Translations under genes and position numbers: made by a program
Origin: Ixodes scapularis
Lineage: Eukaryota > Arthropoda > Arachnida > Ixodida > Ixodidae
DNA length: 64,000 bases
Assembly (NCBI RefSeq): GCF_016920785.2
Contig: NW_024609835.1
Location: forward strand, 28,283,297 to 28,347,296
Reading direction: 5' to 3'
Part shown: positions 54,291 to 64,000 of the stretch, one piece after another
Layout: every line of letters starts with the position of its first letter
Position numbering within the stretch: the stretch's first letter is position 1
The notes under the pieces: generated by a model
Told to the model about the DNA's origin: nothing
Seen by the model: only the letters and a program-made list of their open reading frames with translations
Database searches by the model: none

Positions 54291-56640
54291 TTCTTCTACA
54301 AGGGGCTCTTTTCTGTGTTCTCAAGACTTTGTACATACTCCCGCTGTTTTATCATCCCTCATCGCTGTCTATGTTTGCAAGGCAAGGACCGCATCCTGGT
54401 ACGCTAGATCCTCCACGTGCCCCCCGGATTTACAACTCATTTGCGGGTGGATGGTTCCGTCTCCGAGGCACTCCAGCAGGCTGTGTCGCATCTTGTGTTC
54501 GGACTGGTGGCAGCAGGTCCGCTTTTTTAAGGACTGCCTCCGTATCGCTTGTTCCCAGGGGCTTACTCATCCTCAAGCATCCCGCCTTTTTCAAGAATGG
54601 TCAAGGACCACTGCCCAGGTTACTGAGTTTCTTTGGACGCAGGTGCGCCTTACACTGCCTCCCGAGAAGAGGACTAAGGCCAAAGAAGGTAACGTTGTCA
54701 TCCTCGGGGATTTTCAAGTCCCAGACAGTCACCTAAAGATTTTGAAAAAAGGACCTAAGTTCTGCCTCGAGCCCATGCTCAGAAGAGTAGACAAGTGGGT
54801 CATGTCGAGATCCATCTCACGAGCAATACCGGAAGAGGACAGACCAAGGTGCGTTGCTGATTGTGTGGACGTCCTGTGGAGATCCGAAGGAGGGTACCGA
54901 AGAACCAAAGGCCTCGAGCCCGTGATTGATTTTCTCGCGTCCAACAGCATGAACATAATGTTGTCCGACAAAGAAGGGTGCTTTGTCATCATGCCCGACG
55001 GCACGTTCTCCGAAAAAGCGACAACAGCCGTACTAAAAAACTTTAGAGCGGTCTCCGATCGTCCTGCCAAGGTGAAGGAATGCACCATCAAATTTCTTCA
55101 CCAACTGAACCTGACCAGTGTTGCTGCAGGAGCAAAGAAAGGAAAAAACCTCACGTTAGACGTATTTTTCGTGGCAAAAACCCATAAGCCAGGAGTCCCC
55201 TTTCGCACCATAGTGTCCGAGCAGAACTCTTGGTTACACGCAATTTCGGGCTTTTTGCAAAGGCACCTCGACTCCCTACATATTGTAGACCCAATGTGCG
55301 TCCCCAATTCCAAGGCGGTTGTTGACTTTCTAAATGTCAGTAACCCACACGGGTGCAGCGCGTTTAGCATCGACGTTGAAGAATTATATTATTCCATGCC
55401 ACACGACGACCTCATGGTTAGTGTCAAGGAGTGCATCACAGAACACAACGACGAAAGCGCCTTCAGGACGCGATGCGGGATTACGGTAGAAGACTTTCTC
55501 GAACTCCTGGCCGTTTATTTAAAGTCCACACTCATCGGATGGCAGGACGAGGTGTACATACAGAAGTCCGACGTATGCATATGGTCTAGGGTAGCTCCTG
55601 TGCTTAGTAACATCTTCCTAGGCAAGATCGATCGGGATCTAGAACCCTGCTTGGAGAAAAACACCAAAAAAGTGTTTAGGTACGTAGACGATTATTTGGT
55701 GTTCGTTGAGAGGGCTAATTTCCATCAGAAGCTTGACGATGTGCTGAAGATCTTCACGGAAAAAGGGCTAGGACTTCACTTCACCTATGAAGCCCCAAAC
55801 AGAACCTCATTCAGGTCCTGGATCTCCGCATCGAAGTGGGGGACGATCATGTTTGCTGGTGTTACAGTCCCAGAACAGCGAAGGCTCTTCTTAACTATCA
55901 ATCAGCCCACTCCAAACTCGTCAACCAAGCATCGCATTTTCCTGTCTGAGGACTGCTCTAACAAGCACATGCATCCACAATTTGAATTCCAGCTTCATGT
56001 CCCAAATTCAGCGGCTCAAGGATTCGGGATATCCTAATTCGGTCATTTCTTCAGCTTGCGAAAAAATCGTGAAACACCTTAAAAGAGATCCCGCGATCGA
56101 GCAACGTGACCTCGAGCAGAAAGAGAAAAAGAAAACCTCAGTCATACCGTACATCCACCGCCTCTCCCACGGACTCAAGAAAGTCGCCTCAAGATACAAA
56201 GTGAATGTTGTTTTTTCCGCCCACCACAAGCTCAGCTCTGTGTGCTCCGCAGTGAACAAACGCGCGAGAAATAACGATCCTAAGTCTCACAGCGGCTGCA
56301 GCATCAAGCGCGGAATGCAGTTTGTCGCCTGCATAGAAGGCGTGGTCTACAAGATTCCGTTTTAATGCGGGCGTGCCTACATAGGACAGACTGGGCGTTA
56401 CCTCAACATAAGACTACGAGAACACCACAGTTCTATGAAAGGAACCGCTCACACGCATCTCGCGATGCATTGCCGGGATCGCGGGTGCCAACCCTTTTTT
56501 TAACAAGACTACAGTGATGTTCCGACACAACCACAAACTACCCCGAGAAATGATGGAGACGTACCACATAACACAAACCGGATCCTTGTGTGTGAACCAG
56601 CCCACAGTGACTTTGATGAAGAGCGAGATCGGCTTTTTGG
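54244..56640 (+). pseudogene. Penelope polyprotein, copy 4 (fullest copy)
   Basis: The main frame 54244-about 55800 covers the N-terminal region (MNCYQLAQLSILLGF) and the RT: FVAKTHKPGVPFRTIVSE, FSIDVEELYYSMPHDDL, VAPVLSNIFLGKIDRDLEP and YVDDYLVF (residue 480). One base is missing near 55797 relative to copy 1 (EAPKQNLIQFLDL there), shifting the frame. The linker resumes at 55982-56365 (RLKDSGYPNSVISSACEKIV, EQKEKKKT) but ends in a TAA inside the GIY-YIG start (VVYKIPF then stop). The rest of the endonuclease is readable to 56650 with another shift near 56500. It lacks a working endonuclease. Confidence 0.85.
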
Positions 56641-57643
56641 ATCTCGTATAAGTTGGCCGGTTTCGTATTGAGTGAAAGAAGAAGCGCCAGGGCCACGGAG
56701 GGGCATGCCTGCACGAGCAGCAGCGGCATCACATGTCTTTTCCTTTCAATAGAATTAGTTGCTAGTTCAGCGCTTGTCCTGTGTTTTCTCCTCTTTCTGT
56801 CCTTGTCCCAGTCGCGCTGTAAGTAATTATGAACTCTTACCAACTCGCCCAATTGTCCATTTTGCTAGACGATTCGAGGCCTATACATTCAAGATGTTAG
56901 CGCGGCGTGAAGCAGGAATTGGACGCAAGAGCTGCGTAAGCGTTCATTTCTAGCTCGGTCCCAGTCAATCTGTTAGTAACACTCACTCGGCTTCAAAGCC
57001 CCTTGAATCTTGATGTATAGAACTCTATCGAGGCGTCTATGTGGGTTGGCGCTTCGTTCCGAGTGGCTGCATTTGTTTCGCCATCGACACTAAAAAGAGA
57101 TTTAAAAATATTTGTAGTGAAGTGCACAATCTCGTTTACGGTTGACCTTTAAGTGACGGGGCCGTATTAGGTACTGCAGACCACAGGTTTATTGCCGCCA
57201 TTAGTATAGTAAAAGATAAACTGCCATTTGAGTCACCAGATGGCACTAAATTCCGGAAAGGGTCTATTACAAACATCATGGAAGTTGTCGTTCGCAATAT
57301 AATGACGTCACGAAAGGTAACCATACGAGGGCGCCACCGAAACATCTCGCCGCTATTGGCGACGTGCGCGACCGAAAGCGTCGCTGTGGTCGGCCTTCCA
57401 CGATTGGCCCAAAAGCTGACTATGACGTCGGAAAGGGTATGCCATCGACGGAAATAAGAGGAAGGAAAGGACTTTAATTTTGACGGTGTTGGCAGTGTTG
57501 CTTTGAGAGCGCAATGATTTCAGGCTTCCGCCATGCTATTTACAAACACCATCAAACTTGTTGTTCGCAAGGTAATGACGTCACAAAGGGGAACCATAGG
57601 AGGGCGCCACCGAAACATCTCGCCGCTAATAGAGGAGGCTATG

Positions 57644-58165
57644 ACTGGGTTTGTTCGGTTTACCTGCACAGGGGCAGAGAAATGCAGGGCAATGTATTTC
57701 CGGTATGTGCATTGAGATACGACCGAATGTACACCGCCCTGCACTTTTCTGCACCATGGAGTCGTGGCCTCCGAGATATTTTTGCGCGTTGGCTGCGCTC
57801 CTCAGGCCATTGCATTCGTCGGTAGAGACTGCTACTGTGGAGCTCTGGGTGGCGCTCGCCACCACACTAAACTAGAGTTCCGGTATAGACGCTTTGCACA
57901 CGCGCCAAATTACAGCCGCCATTGCTGACCTTCTCTTGTCTTACCGAGATGCCGAGCAACTGAAACGGTAGTTGACGATCCTCTACAAAGGTCGATGTTT
58001 TAGAAAAGGACACAGATGAATCTTATATGGCAATAACCTGGCCTGCTATGGTAATGATGAAGTGAAATAAACGAAATAAGAGGAAACAAAAACTGAAGGT
58101 CAGTTATGGCGGCGTCCATGCACAGCTGCTGCAAAGCGTCTATAGGCTCCCTAGAGCCACTAAAT
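57644..58165. other. Intergenic, repeat-derived
   Basis: No coding motif. The segment 57890-57965 (CCGGTATAGACGCTTTGCAC) is the reverse complement of 62640-62735 and is shared with 58100-58150, so it belongs to a dispersed repeat. Confidence 0.5.
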
Positions 58166-58430
58166 GAGCTGCGCTTAGAGTATCGGCACTCCGTTCCCCG
58201 ACATTGTTGTGGGCGCCGCCATTTTGGCTCGTATGCAGAGCAGACATAACTGCCGATCGTCCTGATTCATAAGGGAGACTTCCTCAGCATTAGACTTGGT
58301 GTTAGGAAGGTCATCTAATATTGCTTTGTTCTGTTGCGAACTGTTTAAACATTTGTAAAGGGCGGAGATGCGTTTCCTGTGATTTCAGATAAAGCTTCAG
58401 ATAAATGGAAACCATGATTTTAAGACACAA
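58166..58430. repeat. Dispersed repeat paired with 22836-23090
   Basis: Same order of blocks as the MITE at 22807-23259 (GCTTAGAGTATCGGCACT, TCGTCCTGATTCA, AATATTGCTTTG, TTTCCTGTGATTTCAGATAAA), but no TIRs were found at this copy. Confidence 0.75.
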
Positions 58431-58469
58431 TATGGCGAAGTGTCGTTACTCTGAAGCGTAGCTTATTTA

Positions 58470-58800
58470 GTGGCACTAAGGCTCCCTACGGGAGCCAGAG
58501 TTGCGCGTCTGTTTTCCACTTGCCGCCGCGCCGCTATTCGCCGAGATTCGATCTCGTGAGGATCCGGATTAAATGCCGTGCAGGGGTGCTATTCTGGTCA
58601 CAAACGGTCGCGTTCGTGTTTCTCGAAAACTCCTCCCCCCTACGAACCGCGCGCTCCTATTGGCCACAGCCCCCGTGATAATTCCACGCGGTTCCCATGG
58701 GAACGTTCGCGAAACACGAAAGCAACCGTTTGCCGTAACTGTCGCTCTTCGAGTTCGGACCGTGACGACAAAGTGACGTATGACCACGTCCGACCTACGT
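58470..58800. repeat. Dispersed repeat with GGCTCCCTACGGGAGCC, related to 63480-63705
   Basis: It shares ATGCCGTGCAGG, CCGCTATTCGCC and (in reverse) GCGACCAGAATAGCACCCC with 63480-63705, and CTCCCTACGGGAGCC with the end of that copy. It is a GC-rich, noncoding foldback-type repeat. Confidence 0.6.
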
Positions 58801-59006
58801 AGCGCATAGCGAAAGTCGCGTCACTAGATTAACTGCGGTATTACTCGACACAGCCTACTCTCTGTTTCACTATGAGTGCGAGCTAGTGCGGGTGTAGGAG
58901 CTACAAAAACGTGCACCGGGCTTTCAACGTCCCTGTCGAGCAGGCGCGCTTGCGCAGTGCAAGCCAACGTTCGTGCAAGATCGTTCTTTTAACCTCTCTT
59001 TCTATA

Positions 59007-59506
59007 GACCCTTTCCGAAATTCAGTCTAGCCACTTTGATCACTATCATCATCTGTGGAATGGCATCTGTGCCATACCAATGGCGGCCTTCTAGTGACTG
59101 ATAAAGGAAGGCGTTGAAGATGGTCCTAAGCGGATCTTGAGAGGCCTGTACATTCGGGGGGTCAGTACGACGCGACGTAAAAATGGAACACAAGAGCAAC
59201 GTAAGCGTTTATTTCTAATAACTCAGATTTAGTCAATGTGTGGGCGGAACACAATCGGTTTTAAAGCACTTTGGCGTATATAATTTTCTCGTGGCATCTG
59301 AGTGGGTTAGAGTTTTGTTCTGAATGCAGGTTCTTGGTCGCCATCGAACTTAAAGTGATCGAGCAAGAACTCACACTGAACAATTCATCGCGTCCCGTTG
59401 ACTTGCCAAAGTGACGGTGCCGATACAAGTTCGTTTCCGCCATTGATATGGCAAAACCTAAACTGCTTTACGAACCACCAGATGGCACTGAATTTCGGAA
59501 AGGGTC
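59007..59506. mobile_element. TA MITE, clean copy, 20-bp perfect TIR
   Basis: GACCCTTTCCGAAATTCAGT and its exact reverse complement, bordered by TA dinucleotides (59005-59006 and 59507-59508). 500 bp, noncoding. TA targets suggest Tc1/mariner-type mobilisation. It is the reference copy for the interrupted element at 43678-57264. Confidence 0.9.
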
Positions 59507-59555
59507 TATTGCACGAAGGGGAACAAGCTTTGGGCAGGATTCTAGAGCGTAGGAA

Positions 59556-60125
59556 ATGGCGGCGATGCTTGTTGCTCAACGATGGCTCGACCAACGCGTA
59601 CAACGACGGGTTTTCCGCGAGCACCCGGTTGCCTTCGCGATGCACGACGACTGTTTCTGACGACAATACCGCTTGTCGAAAAGCACCGTGTGATCGCAGT
59701 GTGACAACGAGAGACGGCGACGATGAGAGATGATGACCGTCGAGCAGCAGCTACTAATTGAATCGCACTAAGATTTTTCGCAACGGGGAACTACAAGGGC
59801 GCGGTTGCCCCCGATGATCACATAGCTAATGCCCAGTGGATGGTGATCAGAGCCGTGACGGCCGTCGTGAGTATCGCTGTCAACCGGCTGGGAAGAGACG
59901 GTTGGGTCGACGAAACCCCGGACCGAAACAACTGAGGCATGTGCGAAAGAAGGCTTTCGTCGCCACCATGACAAGCACACCGACGTCGTCGGGTGCGTTG
60001 ACTAAACTTAGACTCTAACTAAACCTTGGTCACCGTCATCATCGGTCTGAAAGAGACCGTCACCATTCTGAAGGACCAACACTTTGCCGCAAACACCATT
60101 TTGCCATTAACAACATGGTGGTAAG
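59556..60125 (+). pseudogene. PIF/Harbinger transposase, decayed
   Basis: Pieces in several plus-strand frames follow HARBI1-family order: an N-terminus MAAMLVAQRWLDQRVQRRVF then REHPVAFAMHDDCF and RQYRLSKSTV (the F...YR(L/M)SK.T block), TVEQQLLI, GNYKGAVAPDDH, RAVTAVVSIAVNRLGRDGW(V), a KKAFVAT piece where the DDE core should start, and CRKHHFAINNMVV (the CRKG.(Y/F)A(L/I)N.M(V)V block). Several stops and shifts, and most of the catalytic middle is missing. It directly adjoins the TA MITE at 59007. Confidence 0.72.
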
Positions 60126-60890
60126 TTGACGTTTAAACTTCAGGGTTTCTACCGCTTTGAAGTTAGTGCACGCTTAGTACCTATGTCTCCAGTTGACAAT
60201 TTGTTACGGTCTGTAGCTACTGTCAATCACGCAATAAAATCTGGATGGGTTACTGATGGCATTTTGTTGTGTCAATTAGATATTTTACCTTTTCACGCCA
60301 AGCTGCTGGAATTGCAAGTCAGTCATTGGAAAGTCATAAGAACACTTTTCGATGCCCTGCAATAAACTACGAACAGGTCTGTCCTAAAATGAATCGCTAC
60401 TTGTCTAGACAGCAGCAGTTTAGTCTGACAGAGTATGGTAACATTGTTACCCACTGTAGACGAGAAATTTAGCCAGTGTCTTTTGGATGGTTGTCATCTT
60501 CGTGACCAAGAAAAACAATAAAATAGAATTGTCCTACATTCAACACACGTGTGTTTAATGTAAAGGTTATTATAGCAATTAAATAGATTGTCGTTTCAAA
60601 AGTGACAGTAACTCATTGAAACTAAAGAGTAGTGTGAGCTGGATTTTCGAAATTTGCCTGTGATGCAGAGCAAATACGCACTGTTGGCTTATCACCATCA
60701 AGCATAAACGACAAGCGGAGGCCGAGTAGATGTGTGAAGGAAAAGCGAGCATATGTACTGAAGAAATAACTGCTACGTAACGTAAAGAATGTCAGCAACT
60801 ATCTTGCCATTGTGGTACGAGCTCAGTGGCTATGCACATGCTTATAGCAGCCTGTGAATGTAGGATGCTCCCCTTATGTGGCAAAGCCAC

Positions 60891-60922
<32 letters not shown>

Positions 60923-61559
60923 GCTTCGCTCCTTCCCTCCCCAAACCCGGCGGGCCCTAGAATATACACACAAATTCCGACACCATCCCCCCCGCACCCC
61001 AAGTCATGAACATCCCAGCCACCTCAACCCCCCTCCATCCTCACCCCCTTAGAAGTTCCTGGCTACGCCACTACTATCAACAGCACTCAATAGATAGTCA
61101 ACATTATCAACATAAACGAAATTTATTTTATTTTATGGACCATATAGGCAGTGCTTTTGCCTTTATATGCATGCAGCCAAAGCACACACTGTAGAAAACA
61201 CTTGTGTGAAGCCTGCGTTCACAATGCGGTCCCCGTCAAACATTCAAGGCGTTAACGAATTCCACAAATTAAATTTTCAACGAAACGAATTCGTTTTGCA
61301 AAACGCTGGCAAACTTACGTTGCGTTTTACATCATTCACCTTTGTCGTCCGATGAATCAGTAGTCAGCACTACACAAACCTCAATGAGCTTGTCGTTTGT
61401 TTTCTTGCCGTTGGGGCGATCGCTGGCAGTCGTGGCGTCGGCACAATTCTTTCTCAGACCGTTGGCTGCTGCCTCCGTGCTCGCGGAAACGTGGTTCCCT
61501 TTGTGTCAAGGTGAGGTTTTGAATCTTAATGCACGGCAACGCTGAATCAAGGTCTATTA
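60126..61559. other. Intergenic, no gene recognised
   Basis: A partial R-GAGAAATTTAG repeat lies at 60449-60478 and a 22-nt G-run at 60893-60914, followed by a C-rich patch to about 61060. The open frame 60126-60365 has no recognisable motif. Confidence 0.45.
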
Positions 61560-61565
61560 CCGTCT

Positions 61566-61842
61566 TCATAATCTCAGCAACGCTACCGTACGAGCCACAA
61601 CAACACCACCACTTTCAAGCTTCATAACGCCGGCACAAATAGAAGCCAAGTCTTGCATCTCGCCAAGCGTTACATCGGAGACGTTAAACGCCAGCTCACT
61701 GTGCTCTTCGACCCGGTCCTGCCGCCGAATGGGTTCATCCGACAGCCCGAAAGTATTCGTGTGCGCGTTGATCAAGTGACCGATCGCATGTCAAACCCCA
61801 GCCGCGGTCGATCCGACGAGCATCGCGGCCATGTTCTTTCGA
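61566..61842 (-). pseudogene. Broken ORF of unknown origin
   Basis: From ATG at about 61840 (context GAACATGG) the minus strand reads MAAMLVGSTAAGV, a TGA, then in the same frame GHLINAHTNTFGLSDEPIRR through ELAFNVSDVTLGEMQDLASI to ARTVALLRL and a stop. A -1/+1 frame continues sensibly as SVAEIMKTVIDLDSALPCIK to about 61520. One stop and one shift suggest a decayed retrocopy or captured gene fragment. I do not recognise the family. Confidence 0.35.
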
Positions 61843-62047
61843 GTTTAACTCGCCAACGGTACGGTTGTCGAGTTAAAACAATGCAAATAGTCCCGTGCAT
61901 TCTTGTTCTTACGTCATTTTGTCGTCACAACCCGAACTCGAAAAATGACTGTTAGCGGCAAACAGAGGCTTTCTAGTTTCACGAACGTTTCCATGGCAAA
62001 TGGCGTTGAATCGTCAGCGCAATGAAGCCAAGGGGAAAGCGAGGTAC

Positions 62048-62300
62048 CTAGGGTGCCTCAATGTCCTTCTGTTTAGGGTGATGCCACCCTTTGTAGTACC
62101 CGATGCCGACAGCACGCGATCACGGGTAAAATACAAAGAAATCGACGAAAACAAAATGTCGCCGTAGCACGGTCAGCGCCACGAGCGCGTGCAGGGACAC
62201 GTTCTTTCACGCGCTTCTGAACAAAAAATAAAAATAAAAGTGTGAGACAAAATGGCCAGATGTCTCCACCCTAAGCAAAGCGCACATGAAGGCACCCTAG
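62048..62300. mobile_element. MITE, TIR CTAGGGTGCCT, copy 2
   Basis: It starts CTAGGGTGCCTCAATG and ends CATGAAGGCACCCTAG, flanked by AGGTAC hexamers (62042-62047 and 62301-62306). Same family as 7318-7581; both carry AAAATGGC..GATGTC.CCAC near the right end. Confidence 0.84.
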
Positions 62301-63730
62301 AGGTACCTATGTAGGGACGTGTAAAAACGTAAAAGCTTTTTTTTTTTTTTTTTTTTGCACGAGCTATTCTGCAAATAAAAATAAGTAAAAAAGACTGCCC
62401 GAGATTATGCCGTCACGTGCATTTCTTCAGCACCGAAAGTGAAGAGCATGGCTTATGGAGACTATACACGCTTTCAGGCAGCTGTGCATGGGCGCCGCCA
62501 TAACCGACCTTCAGTTTTTGTTCCCTCTTAGTCCGTTCGCTCCACCTCATGATTACCACAGAAGGACAGGTTAGTGCCATTTTAAGTGTTACTGCGTCCT
62601 TCTCCCTAGCATAGGCCTTTGTAGAGCCTCGTCAACGCCCGCTTCGGTGCCTCGGCATCTCGGTAATACAAGAGAAGGTCGGCTATGGCGGCTCAATTTT
62701 GCGCGCGCTGAAAGCGTCTATACCGGCATAATCACTGCAGTGAGCAAAGCAGCAAAGCATTATTAAAACTGCCCGAAGAAACTTTCCTGCATCATCCACA
62801 GAATGCTCACAACCGTTGCACTCTGCGTCGATCTCATGACTTGTCATATACTACCAAAGAGTCGTCGTCAGCTCTGTATCCATTTGAAGTCTCCTTCACA
62901 GGCAAACAGGAAATTTCATTTGCAGCTTATGTTCATGGCGGCTTCACAAAGGATGATCGGTGTCGCAGCGACCCTTCACCTAATATTTTTTTTTCTCGTA
63001 ATGCCATCCGTATCGTGCAGAAGCAGGGAAAGCAGCGACGCAAACGAGACACAAACACCACAAGGTCGTTACCGCGATTTTCGCCATGTTTGTTTTCAAA
63101 GACCGTAGCGAAAGACTTCGAGAAAACAAGCTCAGATATCTTAGCTAAATTTACTTTACGTCATAATTATTGAAATAATATTTCGTATTTTATAAAAAGA
63201 TAATATTATTTTTTTCTGTTTCCTTCCATTTTCCGGAAGGTAGCCTTTTCTCCGTTATTCGCTCGTTTTAACTCCCGGAGGAAAGAAAGAAGAGAACAAA
63301 AAGAACAGGGGGAAATGCGGGGATTTCTGCGCCCCAACTGCGTGGACACGTCATCGCGACGTAGGGGGATCGTCAGGTTCTAGCTGACCGCGTGCGTGAA
63401 CCCGAACGTTCGGGCGGAGCCTCAAACAAGAATCATTCTAGTTTGAGGCTCCGCCCCTTCTTTCTCGATACGTCACAACTCGAAAGGTTCCGTTTGCGAC
63501 CAGAATAGCACCCCAGGAAAGCAAACGTTGCAAGCGCCCCGACAGTACGTTCCCCTGCTTTTGAGCGCGCCGCGCACCTCGAACGCGCGGCACCGCTATT
63601 CGCCAAATTCAGTCACGTGAGGAGCAGCATCAACATGCCGTGCAGGAAAGACGGCGCTACGGAAATGAATGCGCAACTCTGGCTCCCGTAGGGAGCCTAT
63701 TCAGGAACCCTACATTAAAGTAGAGTTCCT
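62301..63730. other. Intergenic with dispersed repeats
   Basis: T-run at 62339-62357. 62470-62735 is related in reverse to 57890-58150. 63480-63705 is related to 58470-58800. Open frames at 62803-63173 show no motif. Confidence 0.5.
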
Positions 63731-64000
63731 GTATTAGCGGCGAGATGTTTCGGTGGCGCCCTCGTTTGGTTACCTTTCGTGACGTCATTACCTTGTGAAC
63801 AACAAGTTCGATGGTGTTTGTAATGAGCATGGTGGAAACCTCAAATCATAGCGCTCTCAAAGCAGCTCTGCCAACACCGTCAAAATTTAAGTTCTTACAT
63901 TCCTCTTATTTCCGTCGATGAGAAAACCTTTGCTGACGCCATAGTCACCATTCGGCCAATCGTAGATGACCGACCATAGCGACACTTTCGATCGCGCACG
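63731..64000 (-). mobile_element. Outer TIR family, copy cut by window edge
   Basis: Reverse orientation: TATTAGCGGCGAGATGTTTC, GTTACCTTTCGTGACGTCAT, AACAACAAGTTCGATGGTGT and onward, matching 17581-17860. The TIR tip is eroded. Confidence 0.78.

Larger units (their letters stand above)
43820..56870. mobile_element. Head-to-head tandem array of Penelope-like elements
   Basis: Left arm, minus: a full-length copy 1 (43820-46526) followed in tandem by a 5'-truncated copy 2 (51367-53633). Right arm, plus: a 5'-truncated copy 3 (53631-54150) followed in tandem by a full-length copy 4 (54150-56870). The arms meet head to head at about 53631-53634 with 2-4 bases of overlap. The whole array is bordered by AGATGATTCGAG (43808-43819) and AGACGATTCGAG (56867-56878), a target duplication with one mismatch. 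Tandem partial-plus-full and inverted arrangements are known for Penelope elements. Confidence 0.85.
43678..57264. mobile_element. TA MITE (family of 59007-59506) hosting the Penelope array
   Basis: The left part is 43678-43819 (GACCCTTTTCAGAATTCAGTC) and the right part 56871-57264 (ending CACTAAATTCCGGAAAGGGTC). TA lies at both borders, within the ATGCTATTTACAAAC site of the outer element. The interior matches the uninterrupted copy at 59007-59506 (GGCCACTTTGATCACTATCATC, AATGGCGGCCTTCT, GGCCT(A/G)TACATTC). Confidence 0.82.
41694..57643. mobile_element. Outer TIR element hosting the whole nest
   Basis: Perfect 15-bp termini CATAGCCTCCTCTAT (41694-41708) and ATAGAGGAGGCTATG (57629-57643). 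Its own sequence is visible at 41694-41984, 43446-43677 and 57267-57643 and matches the uninterrupted copy at 17578-18659. Inserted in it are LINE B (about 41985-43445) and a TA MITE (43678-57264), which itself hosts the Penelope array. Confidence 0.8.

Noticed and set aside
1..64000. CRISPR arrays, rRNA genes, tRNA genes, bacterial operons
   Set aside because: No regularly spaced palindromic repeats, no rRNA-like tracts and no cloverleaf with A/B boxes seen; the genome is eukaryotic in organisation.

Overview
This is a eukaryotic, repeat-saturated window, most likely from an arthropod and plausibly an ixodid tick. That guess rests on the flavour of the elements: Penelope-like elements with a GIY-YIG endonuclease, RNase H-bearing LINEs, Ty3/Gypsy, PIF/Harbinger and many foldback MITEs. 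Species cannot be fixed from the sequence. There is one assembly gap (100 N at 11371-11470). No operons, CRISPR arrays, rRNA or confident tRNA genes were seen.

The host gene. The left half (770-31669, minus strand) holds the first eight coding exons of a signal-peptide-peptidase-like 2 (SPPL2) intramembrane aspartyl protease. I assembled them by eye from splice sites, reading phase and family resemblance. All seven introns are phase-compatible. The exons encode about 366 residues: signal peptide, luminal PA domain, and transmembrane segments 1-5. The catalytic YD, GxGD and PAL motifs are not here; they should lie beyond the left edge. Every exon is under 230 bp and sits between mobile elements, so single-ORF scans miss the gene.

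Nested in SPPL2 intron 5 (between exons 5 and 6), same strand, is an intronless 380-codon torsin-like AAA+ ORF (9029-10171). It is bracketed by two fragments of one LTR family and a scrap of Gypsy pol tail, so it lies inside a gutted retrotransposon.

The right half (33.1-60.1 kb) is layered transposons. At 33.1-41.2 kb are three head-to-tail TIR elements joined at TTAA. The middle one is split by a complete RNase H-type LINE (34528-40259, 11-bp target duplication). Its ORF1 is open and its ORF2 is open apart from one in-frame TGA. At 41.7-57.6 kb is a multi-level nest. An outer 15-bp-TIR element contains a truncated LINE and a 20-bp-TIR TA MITE. The MITE contains a head-to-head Penelope array flanked by one near-identical target duplication. 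The array in turn contains a 4.84-kb Ty3/Gypsy element and a CR1-like LINE tail. The Gypsy element has intact-looking LTRs but no reverse transcriptase: its protease is fused in frame to integrase. At 59.0-60.1 kb are a clean copy of the TA MITE and a decayed PIF/Harbinger transposase.

The remaining sequence is introns and intergenic DNA with foldback MITEs, degenerate short-motif tracts, microsatellites and homopolymers. I see no other convincing host gene, except possibly an open segment at the left edge (1-245, minus) and a broken ORF at 61.56-61.84 kb. All family assignments come from motif recognition; no database search was possible.
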